This document shows, piece by piece, positions 8,853 to 16,956 of a DNA stretch of 56,029 nucleotides. The stretch lies in contig JAPOWW010000006.1 in assembly GCA_026707405.1 (NCBI GenBank), positions 1 to 56,029 of the forward strand. Reading direction: 5' to 3'. A model generated the notes under the pieces. It was not told the DNA's origin and ran no database searches. It was given only the letters and a program-made list of their open reading frames with translations. The position numbers were made by a program, and so were the translations under genes. The DNA comes from Chloroflexota bacterium (GTDB taxonomy: Bacteria > Chloroflexota > UBA11872 > VXNJ01). Each line of letters begins with the position of its first letter. Position 1 is the stretch's first letter.

Positions 8853-9782
8853 CTAGTCGGCGGTTGGGTTTTCAGCCCAGGATTTGATTAGATGGTGGGC
8901 TATGGCGATGGGGCCGGGGAGCTTGAGGTCGGGGTGTTTGCCTTGCAGGGCGAGCAGCACGTCGGCGCGATTCCACCAGCGCACGTCGGCCATCTCCTCT
9001 TCGTCATGGTGTATCTCGGTTGTAAGGGCCTGGGCGTGGCAGCCGATCATCAGCGACGAAGGGAACGGCCAAGGCTGCGAGGAGTGATAGCGCACTTCGC
9101 CGACCTCTATTCCTGACTCTTCGCGGACCTCGCGCCGGACGGCCTCCTCGATGGACTCGGCCTGATCGACGAATCCGGCGAGCGCCGAGTACCAGCCGAG
9201 CCGGGAGAGCCTACCCCTTGATTGACCCAGCAGGCACTCGTCGCCGTGGCCGACGACGACGATCACTACCGGGTCGGTGCGCGGGAAGTGGTTGGATTTG
9301 CAGGACTGGCATTGGCGCATCTGGCCGCCTCTGGCCATGTGGGTCTGTTCCCCGCAGACGCCGCAGAATTGATGCCGCGCGTGCCAGTCGACCTGCATCC
9401 TGGCCTGCGCCACTATCCCGGCTTCGGCGAGGCCGAGCGCCATCGCGGCGTCACGCGCTTCCTCGAACCAACGAGTCTCGTTCCGGACAAGCTCGCCGGC
9501 GGCCTGGTCGTCCAGCTCGGAGACGTCGATTGCAAAGCGACTGATACCGTCGGATATGCCAAGGAATAGCGGAGCGGCGGTGATGTTGAGACGGCGGACT
9601 TCGGCGGCGTCGATCCAGCCCAGGCGTGTGTCTGACCGGCGGTCGAGCAGAATGTCGAGGTTTCGCAGCGGCAGGAATCTGCTGTTTGGATTCTGGGATT
9701 GGGCCTGGAGCCACTCTTCGTCGCGGCGTTGCTGGTCGCCCCTGTCGAGAGGATTGCCAGCGAATACGTGGGGCTGTTTCAA
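8853..9782 (-). CDS. nudC: NADH pyrophosphatase NudC (Nudix hydrolase)
   Basis: About 309 residues. The N-terminal domain is followed by a zinc ribbon with two CxxC pairs (CGVCG and CQSCK, about 139-161). A Nudix box GFVDQAESIEEAVRREVREES (spread over about 203-224) matches G-x5-E-x7-REUxEE. The NudC signature SQPWPFPSSLM follows. NudC cleaves NAD(H) to NMN and AMP and can remove NAD caps from RNA. The first start is a TTG with weak upstream signal, so the true N-terminus may be somewhat shorter. The gene is convergent with the Gfo/Idh gene. Confidence 0.93.
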   Translation of the reverse strand: MKQPHVFAGNPLDRGDQQRRDEEWLQAQSQNPNSRFLPLRNLDILLDRRSDTRLGWIDAAEVRRLNITAAPLFLGISDGISRFAIDVSELDDQAAGELVRNETRWFEEARDAAMALGLAEAGIVAQARMQVDWHARHQFCGVCGEQTHMARGGQMRQCQSCKSNHFPRTDPVVIVVVGHGDECLLGQSRGRLSRLGWYSALAGFVDQAESIEEAVRREVREESGIEVGEVRYHSSQPWPFPSSLMIGCHAQALTTEIHHDEEEMADVRWWNRADVLLALQGKHPDLKLPGPIAIAHHLIKSWAENPTAD

Positions 9783-9912
9783 GTCTGAGTGCCCGTTGCT
9801 GGGGTTTTCCGATCGTGTAGCTCAATCATGACTGGGGTCACAATATCGTAAATGCGTGAAGTGAACACCGAATCGTTCGCTTTCCCCTTCCCAATACGCT
9901 AAGTTCTTCGAC

Positions 9913-10027
9913 GTCCAAGCAGTCGTAATCTCTGCGAATCAAGTCGTCGGGGTGTGGCTTTTCGCCCCCTTGCGGCTTGCAGGCGCGACTGCTTGGACAC
10001 GGTCACACCCACACTCTGCAAGGGGGC
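9913..10027 (+). promoter_or_regulatory. Structured leader sequestering a ribosome-binding site, possible pseudoknot
   Basis: Three perfect complementary block pairs occur in the same left-to-right order: GTCCAAGCAGTCG (9913-9925) with 9986-9998 (13 bp), GGGTGTG (9950-9956) with 10004-10010 (7 bp), and GCCCCCTTGC (9964-9973) with GCAAGGGGGC (10018-10027; 10 bp). The last block contains the AGGGGG that precedes the GTG start at 10032. The pairs cross each other, so they would form a pseudoknot or switch between exclusive states. Translation control of the downstream small gene is the simple reading. Confidence 0.5.
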
Positions 10028-10031
10028 ACCT

Positions 10032-10346
10032 GTGTCGAGAATGCCTATGAACATCCAAATCAGGGTGAGAAGAAACACCGGATGGGCAGCACTGTTGAGT
10101 GGCGAAAGTCAGGGCAGGGCTGTGGACCGCGGCTTAACTGAGTTGAACGAGCGGGGTTATCGCGTAGTCTTCATTACTCCTGACAAGTGGAGCCTCTTCA
10201 GGCATCTCCTGAATTTTCTACACGTATTAGTAACGCTCGGAATCTCCGGGCGCGCACCTAACATCCTGATCGTCGGTGAGCTTATCGACTCGGATCGAGA
10301 AGCGCAGCCAATCGAAAATGACGAGTGGACCTACCCATCGAAGTAA
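10032..10346 (+). CDS. Small hypothetical protein behind a structured leader
   Basis: About 104 residues, family not recognised. The GTG at 10032 is chosen because AGGGGG ends five bases upstream; ATG codons at 10041 and 10047 are alternatives. The chain begins with a basic segment, has a glycine/serine-rich GWAALLSGESQGRAVDRG region and a hydrophobic stretch LLNFLHVLVTLGISG that could be a buried strand-helix or a short membrane segment, and ends acidic then WTYPSK. Its leader can hide the ribosome-binding site in a 10-bp stem, which suggests controlled translation. No partner gene is obvious: a convergent NudC gene lies upstream and a 13-bp-stem hairpin lies downstream. Confidence 0.5.
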   Translation: MSRMPMNIQIRVRRNTGWAALLSGESQGRAVDRGLTELNERGYRVVFITPDKWSLFRHLLNFLHVLVTLGISGRAPNILIVGELIDSDREAQPIENDEWTYPSK

Positions 10347-10640
10347 GCCAAGCGCCTGTGAGGGCGATTCCATGGGCGGGGCGGTGAACTGCTATGACGA
10401 GCTCCCCACCGCCCCGCCCGCCTTGCAATCATGAAGGACAAAGACCGCCTCGTCGAGTCGATTGCCAAAGTGGTCGTGCTTCTAGCGATGGCGCAAACGT
10501 GGTGTAAATCAGACGCCACCATGCGACCGGGATTGTTACGGGCGGAATGGATTTCAAGGCTCTGTCTGGCTAGCCGGACGCGGCTGGCGGAGGGAGGGCG
10601 GTTCGCGAACCGCCCCTGCGACTGACGCCGGTTGTGGGGT

Positions 10641-10694
10641 CTGGATTCCCGCCCTCGATCGGGTCGAGAGCAGGTTTTTCGCGGGAATGACGAG
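10641..10694. repeat. ATTCCC...GGGAAT inverted repeat with long spacer
   Basis: CTGGATTCCCGC and GCGGGAATGACGAG flank about 30 bases. The same half-sites, closely spaced, occur inside the two tape-measure fragments at 52285 and 54652. The arrangement resembles the ATTCCC-N-GGGAAT class of dispersed repeats known from Neisseria (dRS3), though relatedness is only by pattern. Confidence 0.55.
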
Positions 10695-10716
10695 TGGGGG
10701 GGGTGGCAGTGCGCGC

Positions 10717-10757
10717 CCCCTCACCCTAACCCTCTCCCTCGGAGGGGAGAGGGGACA
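10717..10757. repeat. REP-like palindromic repeat, copy 2
   Basis: CCCTCACCCTAACCCTCTCCCT followed by GGAGGGGAGAGGGG. Same family as copy 1. Confidence 0.75.
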
Positions 10758-10838
10758 GAATGGCTGATTTCTCTTCGTCACAGGCTCAGGGCAGGCGAGC
10801 TCGGGATGGGTGGAGGAAGCTGAGGATGCGGGGAGGGG

Positions 10839-12362
10839 TTATGCGGCCAGGAGGTCGTCGATCTGCTTGGCGGCGGCGTTGCAGGCGTCGAGCGGACTCA
10901 TCTCGCCGGTGAGCACGGGGATGTCGATTGCCTGGTTCAGGATGGCGGTGATTTGCTGACTCCTGGGGAACGCGGGCACGCGGGACGCCTCGGTGGCATT
11001 GATCAGAGCGGCGGCGCTGTTTATGTCGAGCGAGCTATCGATCCGGGTCAACTCTTCGGAACTCATACGCCGCGCGGGGACGAGTCCCTGGACTTCGAGC
11101 GCGTCGATCAAAGTGCGAAGCTCGCTCCAGGCGCTGGTCACGTCGGCGGCTCCGTCGAGAACTCCCACCATTCCACCGGCTTCGCCGGGATTGGCCGCGA
11201 CCTCGCCTCGGGGCATGGGACCGAGCGGCAGGCTCTCCAAGACTTCGATGGGGTTTGCCGAAGGCGTGGTCCCGGCACTGGGTGACTGCTGATTCGCGGG
11301 TCCGCGCTGAATGTTCACGCGCGGCATACGTCCGCCCCTACCGCCTCCGGCGAAGATCGCCCGGAAGATGCTGAATCCAAACTGACCGCCAACCTGGCGG
11401 GGGAGCATCGCAACCAGTCCGCCGTTGATGACGATGCCGTCGTCGCTGAAGTCGATGGTCAGGTCCTCGTCGTCACCGACGATCAGTCGGGGAGATACCT
11501 CGTGCTCGAGCACGAGGTCGGCCATGAACTGCACGGCTTCGACCGCCTCGGGGCTGTTGACGGCCGACGTTTTCCCGTCGGGGGAGAGGATCTCGGCGCC
11601 GTTTTGCCACATGAACATGTATGAGGGAGTGGCGCCCGGCGCAATCAAGACGCCGTATTGCGAACGACCGCCGTCGGCGCGGGGGACGGTCAGCCGGGAA
11701 GTCCTTTCGACGAAAGTGGGCCAGTCCCACGAGTCGTTGGGCGGCTCGATCCCGGCGGATTCAAACGGCCGGGGACTGTACTGGAGCATGGTGGGGCGCA
11801 CCCACACCGGAAGCGCCATCAGCTGCCCGTCGATGGAGGCGGCGTCCAGCGCGGACTGGTAATAGTTGGACGTGTCGAACGAGGGGTCGCTGGTGGCGGC
11901 GGCCTGCACGGCGGTGAGCATGCCGGCGTCGTTGAGGGCTTCCAGCTCGTCGCTATTACTAATGTATATAAGGTCAAGCTGCCGACCGTCGTCGCGGGCC
12001 GCGGCGATGGCGTCGGGCAAACCCTGCGGACCCGATTGCGGCTGTGCGGCGATGAGGGCGTGTTCGAGATTGGCGCTCTCGCCCTGCTCGCGGCGTATAC
12101 CGGCGACTACGCCTTCGACCTGCACGGCGACACGCGATCCCTGAAATCCACCGGTCGGCAGTCCGATGACAACCGGTCCCGATGCTTGAGGCCTGGCGCT
12201 TTGGGTTTCGACGGTCTCGGCGGCTTCGGTGGAAGACTTGGCGAGTATTTCCTTGAGCTTTTCGGCCTCGGGAGAGTCAGCATCGCCGCTTCCTCCACAC
12301 GCCGCTAGCGCGGCAGCGGCCGTTGCGGAAGCCGCCATAGCCAAGAACCGCCTGCGTTTCAT
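10839..12362 (-). CDS. Extracellular solute-binding lipoprotein (family 1 type)
   Basis: A 507-residue lipoprotein with MKRRRFLAMA start, alanine-rich signal and lipobox LAAC (Cys22). The body resembles family 1 carbohydrate-type ABC binding proteins: DLIYISNSDELEALNDAGML near the first lobe, LPVWVRPTMLQYSPRPFE, a DSWDWPTFVE segment that is diagnostic for sugar-binding members, and MFMWQNGAEILSPDGKTS followed by the VNSPEAVEAVQFMADLV helix. A glycine/arginine/proline-rich insert around residues 330-390 is atypical. It probably captures a sugar or oligomer at the cell surface. No permease or ATPase is adjacent, so it is an orphan in this window. Confidence 0.82.
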   Translation of the reverse strand: MKRRRFLAMAASATAAAALAACGGSGDADSPEAEKLKEILAKSSTEAAETVETQSARPQASGPVVIGLPTGGFQGSRVAVQVEGVVAGIRREQGESANLEHALIAAQPQSGPQGLPDAIAAARDDGRQLDLIYISNSDELEALNDAGMLTAVQAAATSDPSFDTSNYYQSALDAASIDGQLMALPVWVRPTMLQYSPRPFESAGIEPPNDSWDWPTFVERTSRLTVPRADGGRSQYGVLIAPGATPSYMFMWQNGAEILSPDGKTSAVNSPEAVEAVQFMADLVLEHEVSPRLIVGDDEDLTIDFSDDGIVINGGLVAMLPRQVGGQFGFSIFRAIFAGGGRGGRMPRVNIQRGPANQQSPSAGTTPSANPIEVLESLPLGPMPRGEVAANPGEAGGMVGVLDGAADVTSAWSELRTLIDALEVQGLVPARRMSSEELTRIDSSLDINSAAALINATEASRVPAFPRSQQITAILNQAIDIPVLTGEMSPLDACNAAAKQIDDLLAA

Positions 12363-12561
12363 CTGGACCGTTACCTTGGTGGGTTGGACGCTCAGTTTGA
12401 GAGACAGTTTATGTCAGAAGATAGAAGGAATTGTGAAGGTGATAAGGGTATGAGCGCCGTACGCGCCGGGCGTCGGGGCTGTTGGTAGAGTTGCCCTGAA
12501 GTCAGACTCCTTGGATTGCTACACTAAATGTGTCTTTTTAGTTTGGGTAGCGGGTGGAGGC

Positions 12562-12822
12562 ATGCCAGTCAAGGTAACGATTCGCGATTCCGATGATCGG
12601 AAAATCGTAGCGAGACTGCGCCGGAAGATCCGCGTTTACGAACGGCGGTATGAAGTAAGTTCGGAACTGATGGCGAACCTGGTCACTACGGGATACGTGA
12701 AGGAAACCGCTGAGATAGATAGATGGATGTACACGTATCGCGTGCTTCAGTTACTCAAACCAGAGACCCGCACTCGTGGAACAGCTTCGACAGCTACGTC
12801 CACATCCACGAGACGCGCTTAG
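12562..12822 (+). CDS. Putative antitoxin-like small protein upstream of a TumE-like gene
   Basis: About 86 residues from ATG 12562, preceded by GGTGGAGG. The core ARLRRKIRVYERRYEVSSEL, then a short acidic helix ending DRWMYTYRVLQLL, has the layout of the small helical partners found beside TumE (DUF6516) toxins: a basic helix, a Y-x-x-SSEL turn, and an aromatic-rich helix. The last 30 codons overlap the next frame by about 100 bases and look low in complexity (TASTATSTSTRRA), so the real end or the real start of the partner is uncertain. Recognition is by pattern only. Confidence 0.4.
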   Translation: MPVKVTIRDSDDRKIVARLRRKIRVYERRYEVSSELMANLVTTGYVKETAEIDRWMYTYRVLQLLKPETRTRGTASTATSTSTRRA

Positions 12823-13196
12823 AACAGCATCCGTTCGTCGACCCCGTCCGCACGAGCACTATCGAGTTCACGCGTGGCACGACGTACGTTTTGATGCAAG
12901 GGGAGGTCTTCTGCCTCCGCGATGCGATTGTCGAAGTTTCCAAGACGTTTGAAACGCAACAACGTAACGGACGGTTGTACGTTCGCGGGGTGCTATATCG
13001 GTATATCGCCTGGGTTCAGGGAGGAAACCTCGTGTTGAAATACCACAATAGGCACGCCGACCCGAACGAGTATCATTATCGGGCTTACGATCCGAGGACC
13101 GGTTCCGAGATTCTGCATGAGGTTTTGGAAAGAAGGCAGTTCCCGGTGTTTTCGGAGGTCTTGGACGAGGCTGACTATCTGACTTCCGGTCTCTAA
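12723..13196 (+). CDS. TumE/DUF6516-like candidate toxin
   Basis: About 157 residues. The region FEFTRGTTYVLMQGEV-like strands, an RGVLYRYIAWVQGGNLVLKY core and HNRHADPNEYHYRAYDPRTG match the order of the small beta-rich TumE toxins: beta strands, Y-x-Y, then an R/K-Y-x-N-x-x-H histidine segment. TumE-type toxins are thought to act on RNA, with the partner gene giving immunity. The ATG at 12723 gives a long overlap with the upstream frame; a later start would remove the first 25 or so residues, which have no clear family similarity. Together with the upstream gene this is a plausible toxin-antitoxin pair, not a certain one. Confidence 0.4.
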   Translation: MDVHVSRASVTQTRDPHSWNSFDSYVHIHETRLEQHPFVDPVRTSTIEFTRGTTYVLMQGEVFCLRDAIVEVSKTFETQQRNGRLYVRGVLYRYIAWVQGGNLVLKYHNRHADPNEYHYRAYDPRTGSEILHEVLERRQFPVFSEVLDEADYLTSGL

Positions 13197-13258
13197 CCCC
13201 CTGCCAGCGTGTTCGCCTCCTGCGTGAACGTCGTAAGGCTCGGATCGAGTCCAGTCGC

Positions 13259-16200
13259 TCAGGCTTTTTGGCGATCCATCCCTTTGGCGTAGCTGTAGAG
13301 GACGGGGACGACGACCAGGGTCAGGAACGTCGACGTCAAGAGTCCCCCGATCACCACGGTGGCGAGCTCGGCTCCGACGAGTCCGGCGTTTTCGGGCACG
13401 AAAATCGCCAGGGGCAGGAGCGCGAAGATCGTCGTGAACGCCGTCATCAGGATAGGCCGCACTCTCAAGCCGCCGCCGACTTCGAGAGCCTCGCGCACGC
13501 TCATTCCTTGTTGGCGGAGCTGTTCGACGAACGTGATAAGAACGATGGCGTTAGTCACGACGAGGCCGACAAGCATCAAGGTGCCCATCAGCGCGGGGAC
13601 CCCAAGCTCGCGCTGGGTGATGTAGAGCGCGCCGAGGGCGCCGATCGAAGCGAGCGGCAGACTGAGGATTATCACGAGCGGGTTCATCAGCGAGCCGAGG
13701 CTGGCAACCATAACCAGGTAGACGAGGACGATGGCGACCACCAGCGCTATCCCCATTGAAACGAAGATCTCCTGGATTTGTTCGAACACTCCGCCGGTGC
13801 CTACCTCTACTCCGGCCGGGAGCGCGGCGGCGGCCACCACCCTGTCGACATCGGCGTTGACCGCTCCGGTGTTATCTGCGGTGATGGTGCCGGATATGCT
13901 GACCGCCCGCTTTCCGTCGACCCGAACTACCTGTACGGGGCCATCTTCCACCTTCACTTCGGCAATCTCGCCGAGCGTTACGCCGCCGACGTTCAGAGCC
14001 TTGATCTCCTCGACGCTGTCGATATCGTCGATGCGGCCCTTCAGAACGACGTCGACCGGGTTGCCGTCAATCTCGACCTTGGTGACAGTGCTGCCGACGA
14101 GCAAGGAGTTGACGGCGAAGCCAACCTGAGCCACGGTGGAACCGGCGGCGAGAGCCTTGGCGGGATCGACGTTGATGGCCAGCTCCGGCTTGGCGTCGGC
14201 GGCGTTGCTGGTGACGTTTACGAGTCCGGGCACGTCGGCAAGCTCCGACACGAGGGTTTCGGAAGCGGTGACGATGTCGGCGTAACTGGCGCCGGTTACC
14301 ACCAGCTCCATATCTCCCTCAGGCGGACCGCCGCCCTGAAGCTCGCTGACGGTGATTTTCCGGTCGCCGTCGCCATTTGCGAAGCGCTTGCGGAGGATAT
14401 CGGTTACCTCGGTTGTGTCGGAATCCTCCGAGAGCCTGATGACCATAGCGGCCGAGTTGGAACCGACGGCGCCAACCTGGCCGCCGCGCTGAAACACGTC
14501 TTCGGCCGTCCCGACGGTCGTTTGATAAGTGACAACCCCGTCGAGGGAGGCTATCTCGGCCTCCAGCGCCATCGCCTCGCGCAGAGTCGTGTCGGTGTCG
14601 GTCCCGGGTGGAAGCTCGAGGGTCAGATTGACGATTTTGCTGTCGCCCCCGCTGAATAGCGCCGTGCCGATGAACGGCACGAGGGCCAAGCTGCCCAGAA
14701 AAAGAACCGCGGCGATGAGCAGCGCGTAGATTCGATGCGCGAGCGACCATCGGAGGACTGGGGCGTAGACCCGCCGCAACCAGATGATGCGCTCGGCCTC
14801 GGGACCCTTGCGGCGCAGAAACAGGCTTCCCAAGACCGGGACGACGGTCAGCGCGACGAACAACGAGGCGAGCAAGGCCACGCTGACCGTGACGGCGAAG
14901 GGAGTGAAGAAGGCGCCGATTATGCCGCCAATGAACGCCAGCGGCGCGAATACGACGATGGCGGTGAGGGTGGACGAGGTTATCGCGCCGGCCACCTCTC
15001 GGGTAGCGTTGAACGCCGCTTCGAGACGCCGCTCGCCTTGCTGAATGTGGCGATAAACGTTTTCGAGAACGACCACGCTGTCGTCCACCACCCGCCCCAC
15101 GGCGATGGCGAGTCCGCCAAGGGTCATGACGTTGAGGCTTATGTCGAGCCATCGCATGACGATGATTCCCGTAAGGATGCTGAGGGGGATGGATATGCCG
15201 GCGACCAGCGTGGAGCGAACGCTAAACAGGAAGAGGAAGATAACCACGACCGCAAACACGGCGCCGAAGAGCGCCTCGCGGGTGACACCGCTAATCGCCG
15301 ATTCCACGTTTGGCGCCTGATCGTAGATAGTCGCGATCCGGACGTCGTCGCCGAGGCTCGGCTGCAGCTCCGCCAGCCGCTCGTTAACGTCATTGGCGAC
15401 GTCAACCAGATTGGCATCGGCGTCCTTAAGGACCGCGATGCCGAGGCTTTCCTTGCCGTTGGTCCGGGAGAGCGTTCGCCGGGCCGAGTCCACGACGCTG
15501 ACTTCGGCCACTTCCCTGAGGAAGACCGGTTTCGGCGGGCCGCTCGGCGGGGGCGTCGAGCTGCGGGCCGCGGGTCCCATCGGCAGTCCGCTCACGCCGA
15601 CGAGCAGGTTTGAGATCTCGTCAACGGAGGTGAGTCGATGGGTTGCGCGTATGGGCAGCGTGGCGCCGTCGGCGGAGATTGCGCCGGCGGGTATCGACAC
15701 GTTGGTCGCCCGCAAGACTCCGGAGATCTGAGGAATCGATATGCCGGTCTCCGCCAGCTTTTCGGGGATCGCGGCGACCAACACCTGCTGTTGCGAACCG
15801 CCGGTGACCTGCACGCTGAAGACGCCGGATACGGACCGTATTGCCGGCGCGATGGTCGATTCCGTCAACTCTTGCAGCTCGCTTAGAGGCCGGTCGCTGG
15901 TTACGCTGAGCTGCAGGATCGGAAACGTATCGGGCGTAATGCGGAGCAGACGCGGCTCTTGCACTCCTTGCGGGAAGGAGATACCGGCCAGGCTCCTGGA
16001 AAGAGTGCTCTCCGTCTCGTCCATGTCGGTGCCGAACTCGAATTCCGCTATTACGAGGGAGAGGCTCTCGGAGGAGAATGTCTGCAGCCGCTCCAGGCCG
16101 CGGAGCCCCGTGACCGCGTTCTCGATTGGGATCGACACATCTTCGGCGACGGAATCGGGGTTGGCCGACGGGTAGAAGGTGGAGACCGTTATCACGGGGA

Positions 16201-16327
16201 ACTCGATGTCCGGCAGAAGCTCGATCTTGAGTCGCAGCGCGGAGAAAATACCGCCTGCCAGCAGAAGCAGAATCGCCAGAATGGTGACGGGCCGGCGACT
16301 CAGGGCGAGCCTGGTGATGTAAGTCAA
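13259..16327 (-). CDS. RND superfamily efflux transporter (HAE1/AcrB type)
   Basis: A 1022-residue full-length RND pump. The N-terminal helix (LAILLLLAGGIFSALRLKIE) is followed by the LLPDIEFPVITVSTFYPSANP porter segment. Helices 2-6 include the proton-relay region VGRVVDDSVVVLENVYRH with its paired aspartates, and the duplicated half ends with IGGLLTSTFLTLVVVPVLYS. It should export hydrophobic or amphipathic compounds using the proton gradient. The start is a TTG with a weak upstream site. No membrane-fusion protein or outer-membrane channel gene is adjacent, which fits a stand-alone RND protein in a lineage lacking a classical outer membrane. Confidence 0.95.
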   Translation of the reverse strand: MTYITRLALSRRPVTILAILLLLAGGIFSALRLKIELLPDIEFPVITVSTFYPSANPDSVAEDVSIPIENAVTGLRGLERLQTFSSESLSLVIAEFEFGTDMDETESTLSRSLAGISFPQGVQEPRLLRITPDTFPILQLSVTSDRPLSELQELTESTIAPAIRSVSGVFSVQVTGGSQQQVLVAAIPEKLAETGISIPQISGVLRATNVSIPAGAISADGATLPIRATHRLTSVDEISNLLVGVSGLPMGPAARSSTPPPSGPPKPVFLREVAEVSVVDSARRTLSRTNGKESLGIAVLKDADANLVDVANDVNERLAELQPSLGDDVRIATIYDQAPNVESAISGVTREALFGAVFAVVVIFLFLFSVRSTLVAGISIPLSILTGIIVMRWLDISLNVMTLGGLAIAVGRVVDDSVVVLENVYRHIQQGERRLEAAFNATREVAGAITSSTLTAIVVFAPLAFIGGIIGAFFTPFAVTVSVALLASLFVALTVVPVLGSLFLRRKGPEAERIIWLRRVYAPVLRWSLAHRIYALLIAAVLFLGSLALVPFIGTALFSGGDSKIVNLTLELPPGTDTDTTLREAMALEAEIASLDGVVTYQTTVGTAEDVFQRGGQVGAVGSNSAAMVIRLSEDSDTTEVTDILRKRFANGDGDRKITVSELQGGGPPEGDMELVVTGASYADIVTASETLVSELADVPGLVNVTSNAADAKPELAINVDPAKALAAGSTVAQVGFAVNSLLVGSTVTKVEIDGNPVDVVLKGRIDDIDSVEEIKALNVGGVTLGEIAEVKVEDGPVQVVRVDGKRAVSISGTITADNTGAVNADVDRVVAAAALPAGVEVGTGGVFEQIQEIFVSMGIALVVAIVLVYLVMVASLGSLMNPLVIILSLPLASIGALGALYITQRELGVPALMGTLMLVGLVVTNAIVLITFVEQLRQQGMSVREALEVGGGLRVRPILMTAFTTIFALLPLAIFVPENAGLVGAELATVVIGGLLTSTFLTLVVVPVLYSYAKGMDRQKA

Positions 16328-16956
16328 ATTGCGCCAGGCCGGTCCGCGATTACGATGCTCGCGCGTCGCGCGGCGCGATCGATTCGAGATTTGAACAAAT
16401 GGAGCAGTGCTGAACCGGAACCGTCTTGGAGCGTGAACGCTCCCGCGATGTGCCCAGCAGAATCATCGGTCTCAATCCTGATATGCAAATCCATCTGAAT
16501 ATCAGCTTAGATTTGAAATACTAAGAAACTGTGAAGGGAAATCCGGTCCGAGGGTCTTCCGTCTGTGTATAAGGCCGTGGGTCACCCAATTGCTTTCGTG
16601 TGTATTACGACCCTTCAGCTTATAGCGCCCTGTCAAGAACGAGGATAGCGCTCGCGCCCGCGCGACGGTTGAAGACAGGTTTGCGGTCTTCACGCGTCAG
16701 CGATTGCTTGAGTGAGAGCAGCTAGTCAATCCTCAATGGTGAGTGACCAGCACGTTCCAGCCTGGCGCGCGGAGAGGCTAGTCTATGGGCGAAACCATCC
16801 AGACCTCTCCAGTCGCGGCTTACACGCTCATCGTGTCCGGAGGAGCTAGCCACCAGACGGATGCTCGGGAATCTCAGGGCCTATTGGCCTCGCGACCATG
16901 CCGGTTGATCTGACGTATTGGGTGGACCGCCACATGGTTCGAGGGCTACCGGGGGC
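16328..16956. other. Long gene-free stretch between divergent units
   Basis: About 630 bases with no frame I can support on either strand. It is more AT-rich around 16490-16620 than its surroundings and must hold the promoters of the RND gene (minus) and of the first membrane paralog (plus). A 42-codon frame at about 16784 has no coding signature. Nothing else recognised. Confidence 0.55.

Larger units (their letters stand above)
10347..10838. other. Gene-poor stretch with hairpin and interspersed repeats
   Basis: A hairpin with a 13-bp perfect stem (GGGCGGGGCGGTG at 10374-10386 with 10407-10419, 20-base loop, no T run) follows the small gene. A 64-codon frame from ATG 10431 starts with a hydrophobic helix (VVVLLAMAQ) but its second half is repeat-derived, so I do not call it a gene. 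From 10560 on there are an inverted ATTCCCGC...GCGGGAAT element (10641-10694), a REP-like palindrome (10717-10757) and a CACAGGCTCAGGGCAGG fragment. Confidence 0.55.

Noticed and set aside
10431..10625. 64-codon plus-strand frame
   Set aside because: The first 25 residues look helical but the rest is repeat-derived, and no ribosome-binding site is clear.
16328..16956. Small RNA or tRNA gene in the long gap
   Set aside because: No cloverleaf, T-loop GTTCRANNC in context, or strong hairpin with a T run could be found.
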